NCBI GenBank assembly: GCA_016933355.1
Contig: JAFGBC010000076.1
Span: 1-12,268, forward strand
Origin: Candidatus Aminicenantota bacterium
GTDB lineage: Bacteria; Acidobacteriota; Aminicenantia; Aminicenantales; JAFGBC01
Reading direction: 5' to 3'
Length of the DNA stretch: 12,268 nt
Within the stretch, counting starts at the first letter, position 1. Every line of letters begins with the position of its first letter. Shown here piece after piece: positions 1-7,095 of this stretch. The notes under the pieces are model-generated. The model was not told the DNA's origin and ran no database searches. It worked only from the letters and a program-made list of their open reading frames with translations. A program made the position numbers and the translations under genes.

Positions 1-94
1 CGTCCGGTTCTTGACCGACGCCCAGGGCGCCGTCAGCGGGCTCGAGTTCATCCAACCCAACGGCGTCTACGAGGCCAAGAAGAAGAGCGGCTGA
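1..94 (+). CDS. C-terminal end of an unidentified protein (partial)
   Basis: The frame starting at base 2 is open and ends at TGA 92-94, giving the last 30 residues of a protein that begins before the window. It starts VRFLTDAQGAVSGLEF and ends in a Lys-rich tail (EAKKKSG). The pattern F-x-x-D-x-x-G-x-V-x-G-L-x-F followed by Gln-x-x-Gly resembles the last beta strands of the DUF3471-type domain often found at the C-terminus of serine beta-lactamase-like hydrolases in Acidobacteriota and Bacteroidota. That resemblance is from memory of the pattern only, and 30 residues cannot settle the family. Codon use is G/C-rich at third positions, as in the neighbours. Confidence 0.55.
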   Translation, partial: VRFLTDAQGAVSGLEFIQPNGVYEAKKKSG

Positions 95-120
95 TCAGGC
101 TTTTTCCGGGGGCTCACCCG

Positions 121-165
121 ACGGGGCTCGAAGGACGCGAAACGGCCCCGGCGAGCCCGTTTCGC
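121..165 (+). terminator. Hairpin region after the partial gene; possible weak terminator
   Basis: GCGAAACGG at 137-145 is followed after 11 bases by its perfect complement CCGTTTCGC at 157-165, a 9-bp stem lying 42 bases after the stop at 94. A competing pairing exists: 121-130 (ACGGGGCTCG) can pair with 152-160 (CGAGCCCGT) with one bulged G. No run of T follows either stem, so a classical intrinsic terminator is not shown. It may be a Rho-type end, an mRNA-stabilising hairpin, or chance in GC-rich DNA. Confidence 0.3.
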
Positions 166-337
166 TCCGGCTCCGGGTCTCGCTCTCCCGCAGCATTTCT
201 TATATCTTAAGGTCCGTCAGCGCTGAGGAAGCGGGATCCGTGCCCGCTCGCCCCTTCGACGGCCTTCTCCGCCCCGTCGGTTTTGCCCTTTCCTCGATCG
301 GGCCTATCTCCCTGATTCTCAAAAAACAAGGTCCGAG

Positions 338-366
338 TTGATGTCGGGACGGGATTCTGATTAAAT
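338..366 (+). promoter_or_regulatory. Candidate sigma-70 promoter for the lipoprotein-pgi operon
   Basis: TTGATG (338-343) and TTAAAT (361-366) are separated by exactly 17 bases. Each hexamer matches the consensus at four of six positions. The stretch is AT-rich compared with its surroundings and lies 30 bases before the ATG at 396, so transcription would start near 373 with a leader of about 23 bases that holds the ribosome site. The rest of the gene-free stretch 95-395 shows only the hairpin at 121-165. Confidence 0.45.
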
Positions 367-382
367 AAGGAAACCCCGTGGC

Positions 383-388
383 GAGGAG
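383..388 (+). promoter_or_regulatory. Ribosome binding site that fixes the lipoprotein start at 396
   Basis: GAGGAG at 383-388 sits 7 bases before ATG 396. An in-frame GTG at 378 lies upstream of this site and would place Arg-rich residues ahead of the lipoprotein signal, so 396 is preferred. Confidence 0.7.
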
Positions 389-395
389 AGGTTTC

Positions 396-2303
396 ATGAG
401 GAAGCTATCGACGCTGACGCTGACCGCCGCCCTCCTGCTGGCGGTCGGGGCCTGCTCCAAAAAGCCGGCGGACGCGGCCGCCGGAGACGGAGCCCTGACC
501 TTCAGTCCCGCCAAGCCGCGGCCGGGCCGCCCGGTGGCGTTCACTTACGATCCGGCCGAAACGCCGCTGCGGGACGCTTCGGGGGTCCGCTGCACGGCCT
601 ATCTCTACGCCAAGGGCGCGCCGGACGCCGTCGCGGTTCCCCTGACGCGGAAGGCGACGACCTGGACGGGGAATCTGACGCCGGACGATAAAACCCGGGG
701 CCTCATCTTCGAGTTCCAAGCCGAGGGCCTTATCGACAGCAACAATAAGAAGGGCTATGTCGTGTCCCTGACCGACGCCGACGGAAATCCGGTCCCGGGC
801 AGCCTGGCCGGGCTGGCCGAAGCCTATGCCACCTGGGGGAGCGATCTCGCCGGCATGAACACGGACCAGGACCTGGCGCTCGCCCTCCTCGACAAGGAAT
901 TCGCGCTCCATCCCGAGGTCAAGCCGGACTATCTCTCTCCCTACTTCAGCCTGCTGGCCCGCCTCAAGAAGGAGGAGGGCAAGGCCCAGATCCTCCGCGA
1001 GCTCGAAGCCGTCGCCGCGCGCCCCGACCCGAGCGTCGACGATCTCAGCCTCCTCTATTACTGGATGGGACGCCTCAACAGGCCCGAGGAGGCCGCCCGC
1101 TACGCCGCCCTCCTGCGCGCGAAGGACCCCCGGGGGGAATTCGTCCAGGCCGAGCGCTTCCAGGAGTTCCTCAACGCTTCCGATACGGCCCGCAAGGCCG
1201 AGCTCTTCGCCCGCTTCAAGGCGGATTTTCCGGAAAGCGTCCTCATTCCCCAGTTCGTCCGGGCCCAGGTCGGGGCCTTTCGCGAAGGCGGGGATTACGC
1301 GACCGCGGCCGATTATATCCTTCGCAACCCGGAGGGCGTTCCCTGGAATCTGTACGCCGCGCTGTCCTCGGACTTCCTGAAGAACAAGCTGGACGCGGGC
1401 CGCGCCGTCGAGCTCGCCGCCCGGGCCCTCAAGCTGGCCCGCAGCGAGGAGGCGGCCGGCGCAAAGCCGTCCTACCTGACCGAGGACGAATGGGCGAGGC
1501 AGAAGGATTCCGTCCTGGGCCAGGCCCTGGCCAACAGCGGCGAAGCCCTGCTGGCCGTCAGCCGCCCGGCCGAGGCGCTCGAAGCGTTCCGGGAGGCCGT
1601 CCGCCGCACGGGCGGCGAGAGCGCGTCGCTCAACACGCGGTTCGCGGAGCTTCTGGTTCTCGTCCCCGGGACCGACCCGGCCGCGGCCCTGGCCGAGATG
1701 GAGCCCTTCATCGTCTCCGGCAACGCGACGGCCGGGCTCCGGGACCACCTCCGCCGGGCTTACCGAGCGAAGCAGGGGTCCGACGCCGACTTCGACGCCT
1801 ACCTGTCCGGGCTGGAGGAACGGGCCAACACGCGGCTGCGCGCCGCGCTCAAGGCCCAGCTCGTCGACTTCCCGGCCGCCGACTTCGACCTCGAAGACCT
1901 CGACGGCAACCGCGTCACGCTCCGGGACCTCCGGGGCAAGGTCGTCGTCCTCGACTTCTGGGCGACCTGGTGCGCCCCGTGCGTCAACTCCTTTCCCGCC
2001 CTGGGCAAAGCGGTCGAACGCCACAAGGACGACCGGGACGTCCGCTTCTTCTTCGTCAACGCTTGGGAGCGCGCCGACGACAAGAAAAAGAACGCCCGAG
2101 ACTTCCTAACCCGGACGGGCTATCCCTTCGCGGTCCTGCTCGACCTCGAGAACGCCGTCATCGACGCCTACAAGGTCGACGGCATCCCGACCCGCTTCGT
2201 GATCGACGGCCGGGGCCGCATCCGTTTCAAGACGACCGGCTTCGCCGGGAATCCCGAGCGCCTCCTGGCCGAGGTCGAGACCATGATCGACATGGTTCGC
2301 TGA
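396..2303 (+). CDS. Lipoprotein with C-terminal TlpA/ResA-like thioredoxin domain
   Basis: Predicted 635-residue periplasm-facing lipoprotein, probably a thiol-disulfide reductase. The start is MRKLSTLTLT, then a hydrophobic stretch and lipobox V17-G18-A19-C20, with Cys20 as the expected lipidated residue. Residues 25-130 look beta-rich and Ig-like. Residues 130-470 are Ala/Leu/Glu-rich helices of TPR character, clearest near 378-405 (ALEAFREAVRRTG). Residues 490-635 form a thioredoxin fold: DFWATWCAPC places the redox Cys pair at C526 and C529, and GIPTRFVIDGRG gives the usual cis-Pro at P598. Typical TlpA proteins are under 200 residues, so about 470 residues are an added N-terminal region of unknown role. 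It is the first gene of a pair with the isomerase 10 bases downstream. The thioredoxin assignment is firm; the partner protein and the N-terminal function are unknown. Confidence 0.87.
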   Translation: MRKLSTLTLTAALLLAVGACSKKPADAAAGDGALTFSPAKPRPGRPVAFTYDPAETPLRDASGVRCTAYLYAKGAPDAVAVPLTRKATTWTGNLTPDDKTRGLIFEFQAEGLIDSNNKKGYVVSLTDADGNPVPGSLAGLAEAYATWGSDLAGMNTDQDLALALLDKEFALHPEVKPDYLSPYFSLLARLKKEEGKAQILRELEAVAARPDPSVDDLSLLYYWMGRLNRPEEAARYAALLRAKDPRGEFVQAERFQEFLNASDTARKAELFARFKADFPESVLIPQFVRAQVGAFREGGDYATAADYILRNPEGVPWNLYAALSSDFLKNKLDAGRAVELAARALKLARSEEAAGAKPSYLTEDEWARQKDSVLGQALANSGEALLAVSRPAEALEAFREAVRRTGGESASLNTRFAELLVLVPGTDPAAALAEMEPFIVSGNATAGLRDHLRRAYRAKQGSDADFDAYLSGLEERANTRLRAALKAQLVDFPAADFDLEDLDGNRVTLRDLRGKVVVLDFWATWCAPCVNSFPALGKAVERHKDDRDVRFFFVNAWERADDKKKNARDFLTRTGYPFAVLLDLENAVIDAYKVDGIPTRFVIDGRGRIRFKTTGFAGNPERLLAEVETMIDMVR

Positions 2304-2313
2304 GGGAGGGCGC

Positions 2314-4017
2314 ATGGAGATCCGTCCCGCGAACCTGGGCGCCGCCGAGCGCGCGGTTCAAGAGGCGCTGGCGGAGCTTGCCGGGCAAGACGTTATCGGG
2401 CGCATCTGGAGCAAGGACGCCTCCGTGTGGAGAGGCCCGGCCCGAGAGATCGCCGGCCGCCTCGGCTGGCTGACGGCCCCCGAGGATTCGCTCCGCCGCC
2501 TGCCGGGGTTCGAGGCGCTGGCGTTTGAGGTCCGCGCCGAAGGCTTCCGGGAAGCGGCCGTCCTGGGCATGGGCGGTTCGAGCCTGGCGCCCGAGGTCCT
2601 GAGCCGCGTCTTCCCGACCGGCGGGACCGGCCTGCGGCTCTCGATCCACGACAGCACCGCCCCGGCCGCCGTCCTCGAGGCCGCCCGCCGCCTCGACATC
2701 GAGAGGACGCTTTTCCTCGTCTCCTCGAAGTCGGGGACGACGGTCGAGACGCTCTCCCTGTTCCGCTATTTCTACGGCCTCGTCGCCGGCCTGGCGGGCC
2801 GCGAGGCCGCCGGCCGCTCCTTCCTCGCCCTGACCGATCCCGACACCCCTCTCGAGCGGGAAGCCCGCGCTCTCCGCTTCCGCGCCGTCGTCCACGGCGA
2901 CCGGGACGTCGGGGGACGTTTCTCCGTCTTCACGCCGTTCGGCGTCGTCCCGGCCGCGCTCCAGGGGCTGGACGTCCGCCGCCTTCTCGGCGAAGGGCGC
3001 CGGGCCGCCGCCCTCTGTCGGGAAGCCGATCCCGCCCGGAATCCGGGCGCCCGTCTGGGCGCGATGCTGGCCGTCATGGCCCGGGAAGGACGCGATAAGC
3101 TGTCCCTTGTCGCCTCTGAGGAGATCCGGCCGTTCGGCGCCTGGCTCGAGCAGCTCGTCGCCGAGAGCACCGGAAAAAACGGGCGGGGGATCCTGCCCGT
3201 CCTCGAGGACAGCCCGCTCGCCGCATCGGCCCTCGGCGCCGATCGCTTCTACGCCGTCCTGCGGCTCGAAGGAGACGCCCGGCTTGACGCCGATATCCGG
3301 GCGCTGGCGGACCGCGGCGTCCCCCACGCCGTCCTGCCGGTCGCGGACCGCTATGAATTGGGCGGGCAGTTCTTCCTCTGGGAGATGGCGACGGCCGTCG
3401 CCGGCCGGCTCCTGGAGGTCAACCCCTTCGACCAGCCGAACGTGGAATCGGCTAAGGCGATCGCGCGGGACAGGCTCCGCGCTTTCAGGGAAGAGGGCGC
3501 CTTCCCGGTCGAGTCGCCGTCGCTGGCCGAAGACGGGATCGCCCTCTTCGGCGCCGGCCCGGCCGGCGGACTCGGGCCGGCGTTCCGGACGTTCCTGGAT
3601 CTCGGCCGGACCGGGGATTACGTCGCGCTCCTCGCCTTCCTTGCGCCCGACGCCGCGACGGAAGCCCTTCTGCGAAGCCTGACCGCGGCGGTCCGGGACA
3701 GGACGGGATTAGCCTCGACCTGGGGATGGGGGCCGCGCTATCTTCACTCGACGGGGCAGCTCCACAAGGGGGACGCCGGCCGGGGATTGTTCATCGTCCT
3801 CAGCGCGGCCGACGCCGAGGATATCCCCATCCCGGACGCCGCCGGCGAGGCGCGGTCCGCAACCGGATTCGGGACGCTCAAGGCCGCTCAAGCCCTGGGC
3901 GACGACACGGCGCTCCGGACGGCGGGGCGCCGCGTCCTGCGCGTGGACCTGGGGTCGGACGCGACCGCCGGGCTGAAACGCCTCGTCTCGCTTCTGGACG
4001 TCCGGGACCGTCCCTGA
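2314..4017 (+). CDS. pgi: Glucose-6-phosphate isomerase, transaldolase-fusion (Tal-Pgi) type, standalone
   Basis: Cytoplasmic enzyme of 567 residues that would interconvert glucose-6-phosphate and fructose-6-phosphate. Visible SIS/PGI hallmarks are GMGGSSLAPEV at 85-95, the phosphate-binding SSKSGTT at 137-143, GGRFSVFTPFG at 200-210 (close to PGI signature 1), a Glu in AESTGKNG (E284) at the place of the catalytic Glu, and EVNPFDQPNVESAK ending at K381, the place of the catalytic Lys. The C-terminal stretch GPRYLHSTGQLHKG (473-486) is characteristic of the isomerase half of bifunctional transaldolase/isomerase proteins, but no transaldolase half is present: the protein begins directly with isomerase sequence, and the previous gene is a thioredoxin lipoprotein. 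Start ATG 2314 has GAGGGA (2302-2307) 6 bases upstream, overlapping the stop of the previous gene, so translation is probably coupled. Confidence 0.9.
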   Translation: MEIRPANLGAAERAVQEALAELAGQDVIGRIWSKDASVWRGPAREIAGRLGWLTAPEDSLRRLPGFEALAFEVRAEGFREAAVLGMGGSSLAPEVLSRVFPTGGTGLRLSIHDSTAPAAVLEAARRLDIERTLFLVSSKSGTTVETLSLFRYFYGLVAGLAGREAAGRSFLALTDPDTPLEREARALRFRAVVHGDRDVGGRFSVFTPFGVVPAALQGLDVRRLLGEGRRAAALCREADPARNPGARLGAMLAVMAREGRDKLSLVASEEIRPFGAWLEQLVAESTGKNGRGILPVLEDSPLAASALGADRFYAVLRLEGDARLDADIRALADRGVPHAVLPVADRYELGGQFFLWEMATAVAGRLLEVNPFDQPNVESAKAIARDRLRAFREEGAFPVESPSLAEDGIALFGAGPAGGLGPAFRTFLDLGRTGDYVALLAFLAPDAATEALLRSLTAAVRDRTGLASTWGWGPRYLHSTGQLHKGDAGRGLFIVLSAADAEDIPIPDAAGEARSATGFGTLKAAQALGDDTALRTAGRRVLRVDLGSDATAGLKRLVSLLDVRDRP

Positions 4018-4058
4018 AGGGCGCCGCTCCCTCTCCGGACGCCCGGTCAGCCCGCCCC

Positions 4059-4095
4059 AAAAAAAAGGGCGGCCTGGCCGACGCGCCAGCCGCCC
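4059..4095 (-). terminator. Intrinsic terminator of the unknown secreted protein gene
   Basis: Read on the minus strand, GGGCGGCTGGC (4095-4085) pairs across a 6-base loop with GCCAGGCCGCCC (4078-4067), with one bulged base. Eight T follow directly (4066-4059). It lies 30 bases after the stop at 4126. On the plus strand the same hairpin follows pgi without a T run, so it may only partly stop the convergent operon. A competing stem, CCGCCC 4052-4057 with GGGCGG 4067-4072, is also possible. Confidence 0.85.
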
Positions 4096-4125
4096 GTTGC
4101 CTTCCGATGGGATGAGCCCGCGATC

Positions 4126-4839
4126 TCAGAAGAGGCCGACGTTGACGATGTCGGCGCGGAAGAGCTCCTTGGTCCGGAGGCGGGTTCTCGACTCGACCGT
4201 TTCCTTGGGGCTGAGGTAGAACCAGAACTTGTCGAACAGACGCAGCTTCTTGATCTGGTACTGAGAGAACTCGGAGATGGTGTCGACGAGGATCCGGCCC
4301 GTCTCCTTGCCGCCGTCGTCGGCCAGGGAAATGTAGGCCGCTTCGCCCTGGACGAGCCGGCCGAAAACCTTGATATTGGCCTTGCCCTCCCAGCCGTCGG
4401 GCTTGTTGGCGGCGAGCTCTTTGACGGCTTCGTAAGAGTCCCGAGTCTGGGCGTCCATGTAATCCTTGAGATCGGGAGCGACCTTCCGGGTGTAGAAGGG
4501 CTTATAGCTCCCGCCCTCCTTGACTTCGATCGTTTCGGCGGTCAGAAGGGTCGGGTGCTTGGGATCGAACGTCCCCTCGCCCTTGACCTCCTTGCCGATC
4601 AGAGCGGCCGTGTTGACCTGTCCGCTGACGATGATGTCGAAGCCCTGGGCGGCGGGAATGTAGATGTACTTGCCCAAGGCCGTCTTGACCAGCCCCTCGA
4701 AGGTGTTGAGGCCTTCCTTGACGGCGGGGCCCTGTTCGGCCGCGGTCTGCTCGGCTTGGCCGGAGAAGGCGCCGGCGGCGACCAGAAGAAGGGTCAGCCC
4801 GACGAGGGCTATCTTTTCAGGGGCGCGCGCTGATCTCAT
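4126..4839 (-). CDS. Secreted protein of unknown function
   Basis: 237 residues, function not recognised. The N-terminus MRSARAPEK, a hydrophobic core to about residue 24 and AFSGQA look like a Sec signal peptide cut near residue 26-29, with no lipobox Cys and no second membrane segment, so the protein is probably periplasmic or secreted. The mature part has two beta-rich halves: about 46-107 (FEGLVKTALGKYIYIPAAQG, later GKEVKGEGTF and LLTAETIEV), and about 153-237 (IKVFGRLVQGEAAYISLADD, then a basic stretch and FRADIVNVGLF). The alternation G-x-V / L-x-G-K-x-V / A-x-x-I-x-V is reminiscent of OB-fold barrels, which is inference only. There are no cysteines and no visible catalytic motif. The ATG at 4839 is chosen over one at 4902 because it has an ideal ribosome site and lies after the promoter. 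Confidence 0.8.
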   Translation of the reverse strand: MRSARAPEKIALVGLTLLLVAAGAFSGQAEQTAAEQGPAVKEGLNTFEGLVKTALGKYIYIPAAQGFDIIVSGQVNTAALIGKEVKGEGTFDPKHPTLLTAETIEVKEGGSYKPFYTRKVAPDLKDYMDAQTRDSYEAVKELAANKPDGWEGKANIKVFGRLVQGEAAYISLADDGGKETGRILVDTISEFSQYQIKKLRLFDKFWFYLSPKETVESRTRLRTKELFRADIVNVGLF

Positions 4840-4846
4840 TCTTTGA

Positions 4847-4852
4847 CCTCCC
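4847..4852 (-). promoter_or_regulatory. Ribosome binding site fixing the start at 4839
   Basis: GGGAGG on the minus strand, 7 bases before ATG 4839. It supports the shorter reading; the longer frame from 4902 would start next to the -10 element and give a polar, unlikely N-terminus. Confidence 0.8.
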
Positions 4853-4892
4853 GAAGATGAGTCTGTCTCATTGGACTGAGAATAGAACAACC

Positions 4893-4921
4893 TATATATC
4901 ATTCCGCAAGAGAAATGTCAA
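4893..4921 (-). promoter_or_regulatory. Strong sigma-70 promoter for the secreted protein gene
   Basis: On the minus strand a perfect TTGACA (4921-4916), a 17-base spacer and TATATA (4898-4893) stand in a local AT-rich patch. Transcription would start near 4886 with a leader of about 47 bases. This is the best sigma-70 match in the window and suggests steady, high expression. Confidence 0.85.
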
Positions 4922-4942
4922 ACCCCCGGGCGGGCCGAAGAG

Positions 4943-4975
4943 AACGGGGGCGGGCCGTCGGCGGCCGCCCCCGTT
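4943..4975 (-). terminator. Hairpin terminator after the FecR/DUF6600 gene
   Basis: AACGGGGGCGG (minus strand 4975-4965) and its perfect complement CCGCCCCCGTT (4953-4943) form an 11-bp stem with an 11-base loop, 25 bases after the stop at 5001. Only a broken pyrimidine run (CTCTT) follows, so efficiency may be moderate. It separates this gene from the promoter of the next one at 4893-4921. Confidence 0.65.
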
Positions 4976-5000
4976 ATCGAACAGGCCGGCTGTGGGCCGC

Positions 5001-7034
5001 TTACTTTTTCCGGATCGACCCGGAGGACCCGGAACGGGACGAAGAGCCCGAGCTCCGCGACGGAGAGGATGAAGACCGCGACCCGGAGGAGCGGGACGAG
5101 ACGCTGGAGCGGCTCGAGGAGGAGGACGAGCGGGAGGACCGGGGGGAGGAATAGGACGAAGACCGGGAGGACGACTGCCGGGAGGGCGAATCGTAGGACC
5201 GCGAATATCGGGAGACGTCGGACTCGGAATCGGAGCGGTTCTCGTAGCGGCGCACCGGGGCGTCGTCGGAAGAGCGAGCCTCGCTCCGCGATTCCGACCC
5301 CAACAGCCGGCTGCGGAACGTCCTCAGGACGTCGCTGAACGAGCCGGACGAGGAGCGGGACGACGACGGCTCGCTGACGCGCCGCGAGAGCGAGAGGCGC
5401 GACGCGAACTCACGGGGCTCGACGCTCTGCGAAGACGCGTCCCGGCGCACGATCAAGCCGGAACGTTCATCGGACGACGTCGCCGTCCGGCCGGGCGCGG
5501 GGGCGATGTCGGAGCGCCCGTCCCGGCTCGATCGGTTCGGCGAAACGTCGAGACGCCGCGACGGGTAGGTCTTGAACTCGCGAGGGGAGGGCGCGCGCGG
5601 CGTCACGGCCCGCTCCTCGTCGCGGAGGACGCGGGGCTCCGCGCCGGAGGACCGTTTGCCGAGGCCGGACCGTTCGACCGAACCCAAGGCCTCCCGGCCC
5701 CGGACGCCGTCCGAGAGGCGGGGCCGGTCGGCGCGGACCTCGCCCGGGGCGTAGCTCCGGACGACACCGCGAAGGTTCTCGCGGGAGAGGATCTTCGCGC
5801 CGGCCCGTTGCTCGAGGCCGGCCCGGTTGACGACGGGCTTGAGATCGGGCTGCCGGGCCCGGAGCGAAACGTTCCGGACCTCGGATTCGACCCGGTCGGC
5901 GCGCAGGGCGGCCCGGCTGATCTGGCGCGACTGGAGCTGGTCGCGGCGGACGACGGTCAGGGCCCGGGAATGGCGCGGGTAGTCGCGGCCGTGATCATGG
6001 TGATAGAAGTGATTATGGACGATGATGATCGGGCGGTTGTACCAGCCGAGGGGGCACCAGCCGTAGTAGTTGGCGTCCCACCACCAATGAACCCAGGCCG
6101 GGCCCCAGTGCCGGGTCGGAATCCAGTACCAGCCCAGGCCGAGCCTCCAGTGCCAGCGCCCGTAGTGATAGGCGGCCCAGCCCCAGGGCTCGTAGGAAAC
6201 CCAGGTCCAGCCGACGATCGGATACCAGACCCAACGGCCGTGATAGTAGGGGCGCCAGTCGGCCTCATAGACGGAGGGGACCCAGACATAGCCGTAGGGA
6301 CGCTCGTAGGTCCAGCGGCCGTGGGTGTCGAACTCGTCCTGGTATTCGTCGATCTCGGCGGGGAGATAGCGGGTGGTCGCCCGGGGCCGGTGGACCTCGT
6401 CCCGGTCGGCGTTCCATTCCGAGAAGTCGTCGCTGACGGAGAGATAGCCGCCGTCGCGCGAACGGACCTCGCCGTTGACGGCGACCACCCGTTCGTTCCG
6501 GTCGACTTCGACCGAGCCCGCTTCGCCGGCCGCCTCGAGCGCTCCCTCGAGGACATAGACCTCGGTCTCGCGGCTGGGGCTGACTTCAAAGCGGTACAGG
6601 CCGCGGTCGAGGACGTAGAAGGACGCGTCCGGCGTGTGGACCTCGAACGCCTTCTCGCGGTCGAGGCTCGCGACCCGGAGGTAGGCCCGGCCGCTCAGGA
6701 GGTGGAGGCTGACGGGGTCCCCGTCGCGCTGCGGCATCCGGTTGAGATCGAGCTGGGTGTCGGCGTCGAGCCGGAGATAGTTGGACTTTCCGAAGTGGAC
6801 CTCGGTCCGGCCGTCCTTGACCCCGAGCTTGTCGCCTTGCACGAGGGGCAGGTTGATCTCTCCCGGCTCGAACCCCTGGTCCGAGGCCCTCTGGACGGAG
6901 ACGTCGCCCCGGACATAGCTCATCCGGGCGAAGCTCCGGTCATAATAGCCTTCGCCCTCGGACGTGGCTTGGGCCCGGAGGGCGAGAGGCGCGACCACCA
7001 GAACCGCCGCTGTGAAAGCTCCCAGCTTTTTCAT
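5001..7034 (-). CDS. Exported FecR-domain plus DUF6600-like Trp/Tyr-rich protein with Ser/Arg tail
   Basis: 677 residues, role unknown. Residues 1-23 are a signal peptide (MKKLGAFTAAVLVVAPLALR, cut after AQA). About 38-190 resembles the FecR beta domain (YVRGDVSVQRA, GDKLGVKDGRTEVHFG, SGRAYLRV, YVLEGALEA). About 232-335 is the DUF6600-like block with repeated G-R-W, W-x-P and GW-x-W-V units; 20 Trp fall between residues 241 and 331. A His-rich patch follows (H340, 342, 345, 346, 348). Residues 360-600 are Arg/Glu/Ser-rich and probably disordered. In the last 70 residues 42 are Ser, mostly with Arg. Apart from the signal peptide there is no membrane segment, and no sigma factor gene is adjacent, so this is not a classical anti-sigma FecR pair. 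ATG 7034 has GGAGG 5 bases upstream and a sigma-54-type promoter just before it. The domain calls are from pattern memory; the tail composition is read directly. Confidence 0.85.
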   Translation of the reverse strand: MKKLGAFTAAVLVVAPLALRAQATSEGEGYYDRSFARMSYVRGDVSVQRASDQGFEPGEINLPLVQGDKLGVKDGRTEVHFGKSNYLRLDADTQLDLNRMPQRDGDPVSLHLLSGRAYLRVASLDREKAFEVHTPDASFYVLDRGLYRFEVSPSRETEVYVLEGALEAAGEAGSVEVDRNERVVAVNGEVRSRDGGYLSVSDDFSEWNADRDEVHRPRATTRYLPAEIDEYQDEFDTHGRWTYERPYGYVWVPSVYEADWRPYYHGRWVWYPIVGWTWVSYEPWGWAAYHYGRWHWRLGLGWYWIPTRHWGPAWVHWWWDANYYGWCPLGWYNRPIIIVHNHFYHHDHGRDYPRHSRALTVVRRDQLQSRQISRAALRADRVESEVRNVSLRARQPDLKPVVNRAGLEQRAGAKILSRENLRGVVRSYAPGEVRADRPRLSDGVRGREALGSVERSGLGKRSSGAEPRVLRDEERAVTPRAPSPREFKTYPSRRLDVSPNRSSRDGRSDIAPAPGRTATSSDERSGLIVRRDASSQSVEPREFASRLSLSRRVSEPSSSRSSSGSFSDVLRTFRSRLLGSESRSEARSSDDAPVRRYENRSDSESDVSRYSRSYDSPSRQSSSRSSSYSSPRSSRSSSSSSRSSVSSRSSGSRSSSSPSRSSGSSSRSGSSGSIRKK

Positions 7035-7061
7035 CTTGGCCTCCTATCCACCCCCATTTTT

Positions 7062-7078
7062 TGCAAAAAGCGTGCCAA
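7062..7078 (-). promoter_or_regulatory. Sigma-54 (RpoN) -24/-12 promoter for the FecR/DUF6600 gene
   Basis: The minus strand reads TTGGCACGCTTTTTGCA, matching the sigma-54 consensus YTGGCACG-N4-TTGCW in both blocks, with exactly 10 bases between the GG and GC dinucleotides. Transcription would start about 12 bases past the GC, near 7051, leaving a short leader that just contains the GGAGG site before ATG 7034. Transcription from such promoters needs an AAA+ enhancer-binding activator, so the gene is predicted to be switched on by a signal and not constitutive. Confidence 0.8.
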
Positions 7079-7082
7079 TCAG

Positions 7083-7095
7083 AAAACGCTTGATT
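7083..7095 (-). promoter_or_regulatory. Possible IHF-like bending site
   Basis: Minus strand AATCAAGCGTTTT matches the E. coli IHF pattern WATCAA-N4-TTR except at the last base. It lies between the upstream inverted repeat and the -24 element, where a bend would help an activator reach the polymerase. The consensus is from enterobacteria and may not hold here. Confidence 0.25.

Noticed and set aside
378..395. Upstream GTG start for the thioredoxin lipoprotein
   Set aside because: The GAGGAG site lies downstream of it and matches ATG 396, which also gives a standard lipoprotein signal peptide.
405..2024. Minus-strand open frame of 539 codons opposite the thioredoxin lipoprotein gene
   Set aside because: Low-complexity Gly/Arg/Glu product without motifs, antisense to a gene with a lipobox and a WCAPC site.
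2227..3327. Minus-strand open frame of 366 codons opposite pgi
   Set aside because: Antisense to conserved isomerase motifs; composition typical of a GC-rich shadow.
4840..4902. Upstream ATG start for the secreted protein
   Set aside because: It lies against the -10 element and adds a polar segment ahead of the signal peptide; GGGAGG fits the ATG at 4839.
4899..4921. Second sigma-54 site overlapping the TTGACA element (TGACAT-N5-TTGCG)
   Set aside because: The invariant GG is GA here, and the TTGACA/17/TATATA sigma-70 match is far better.
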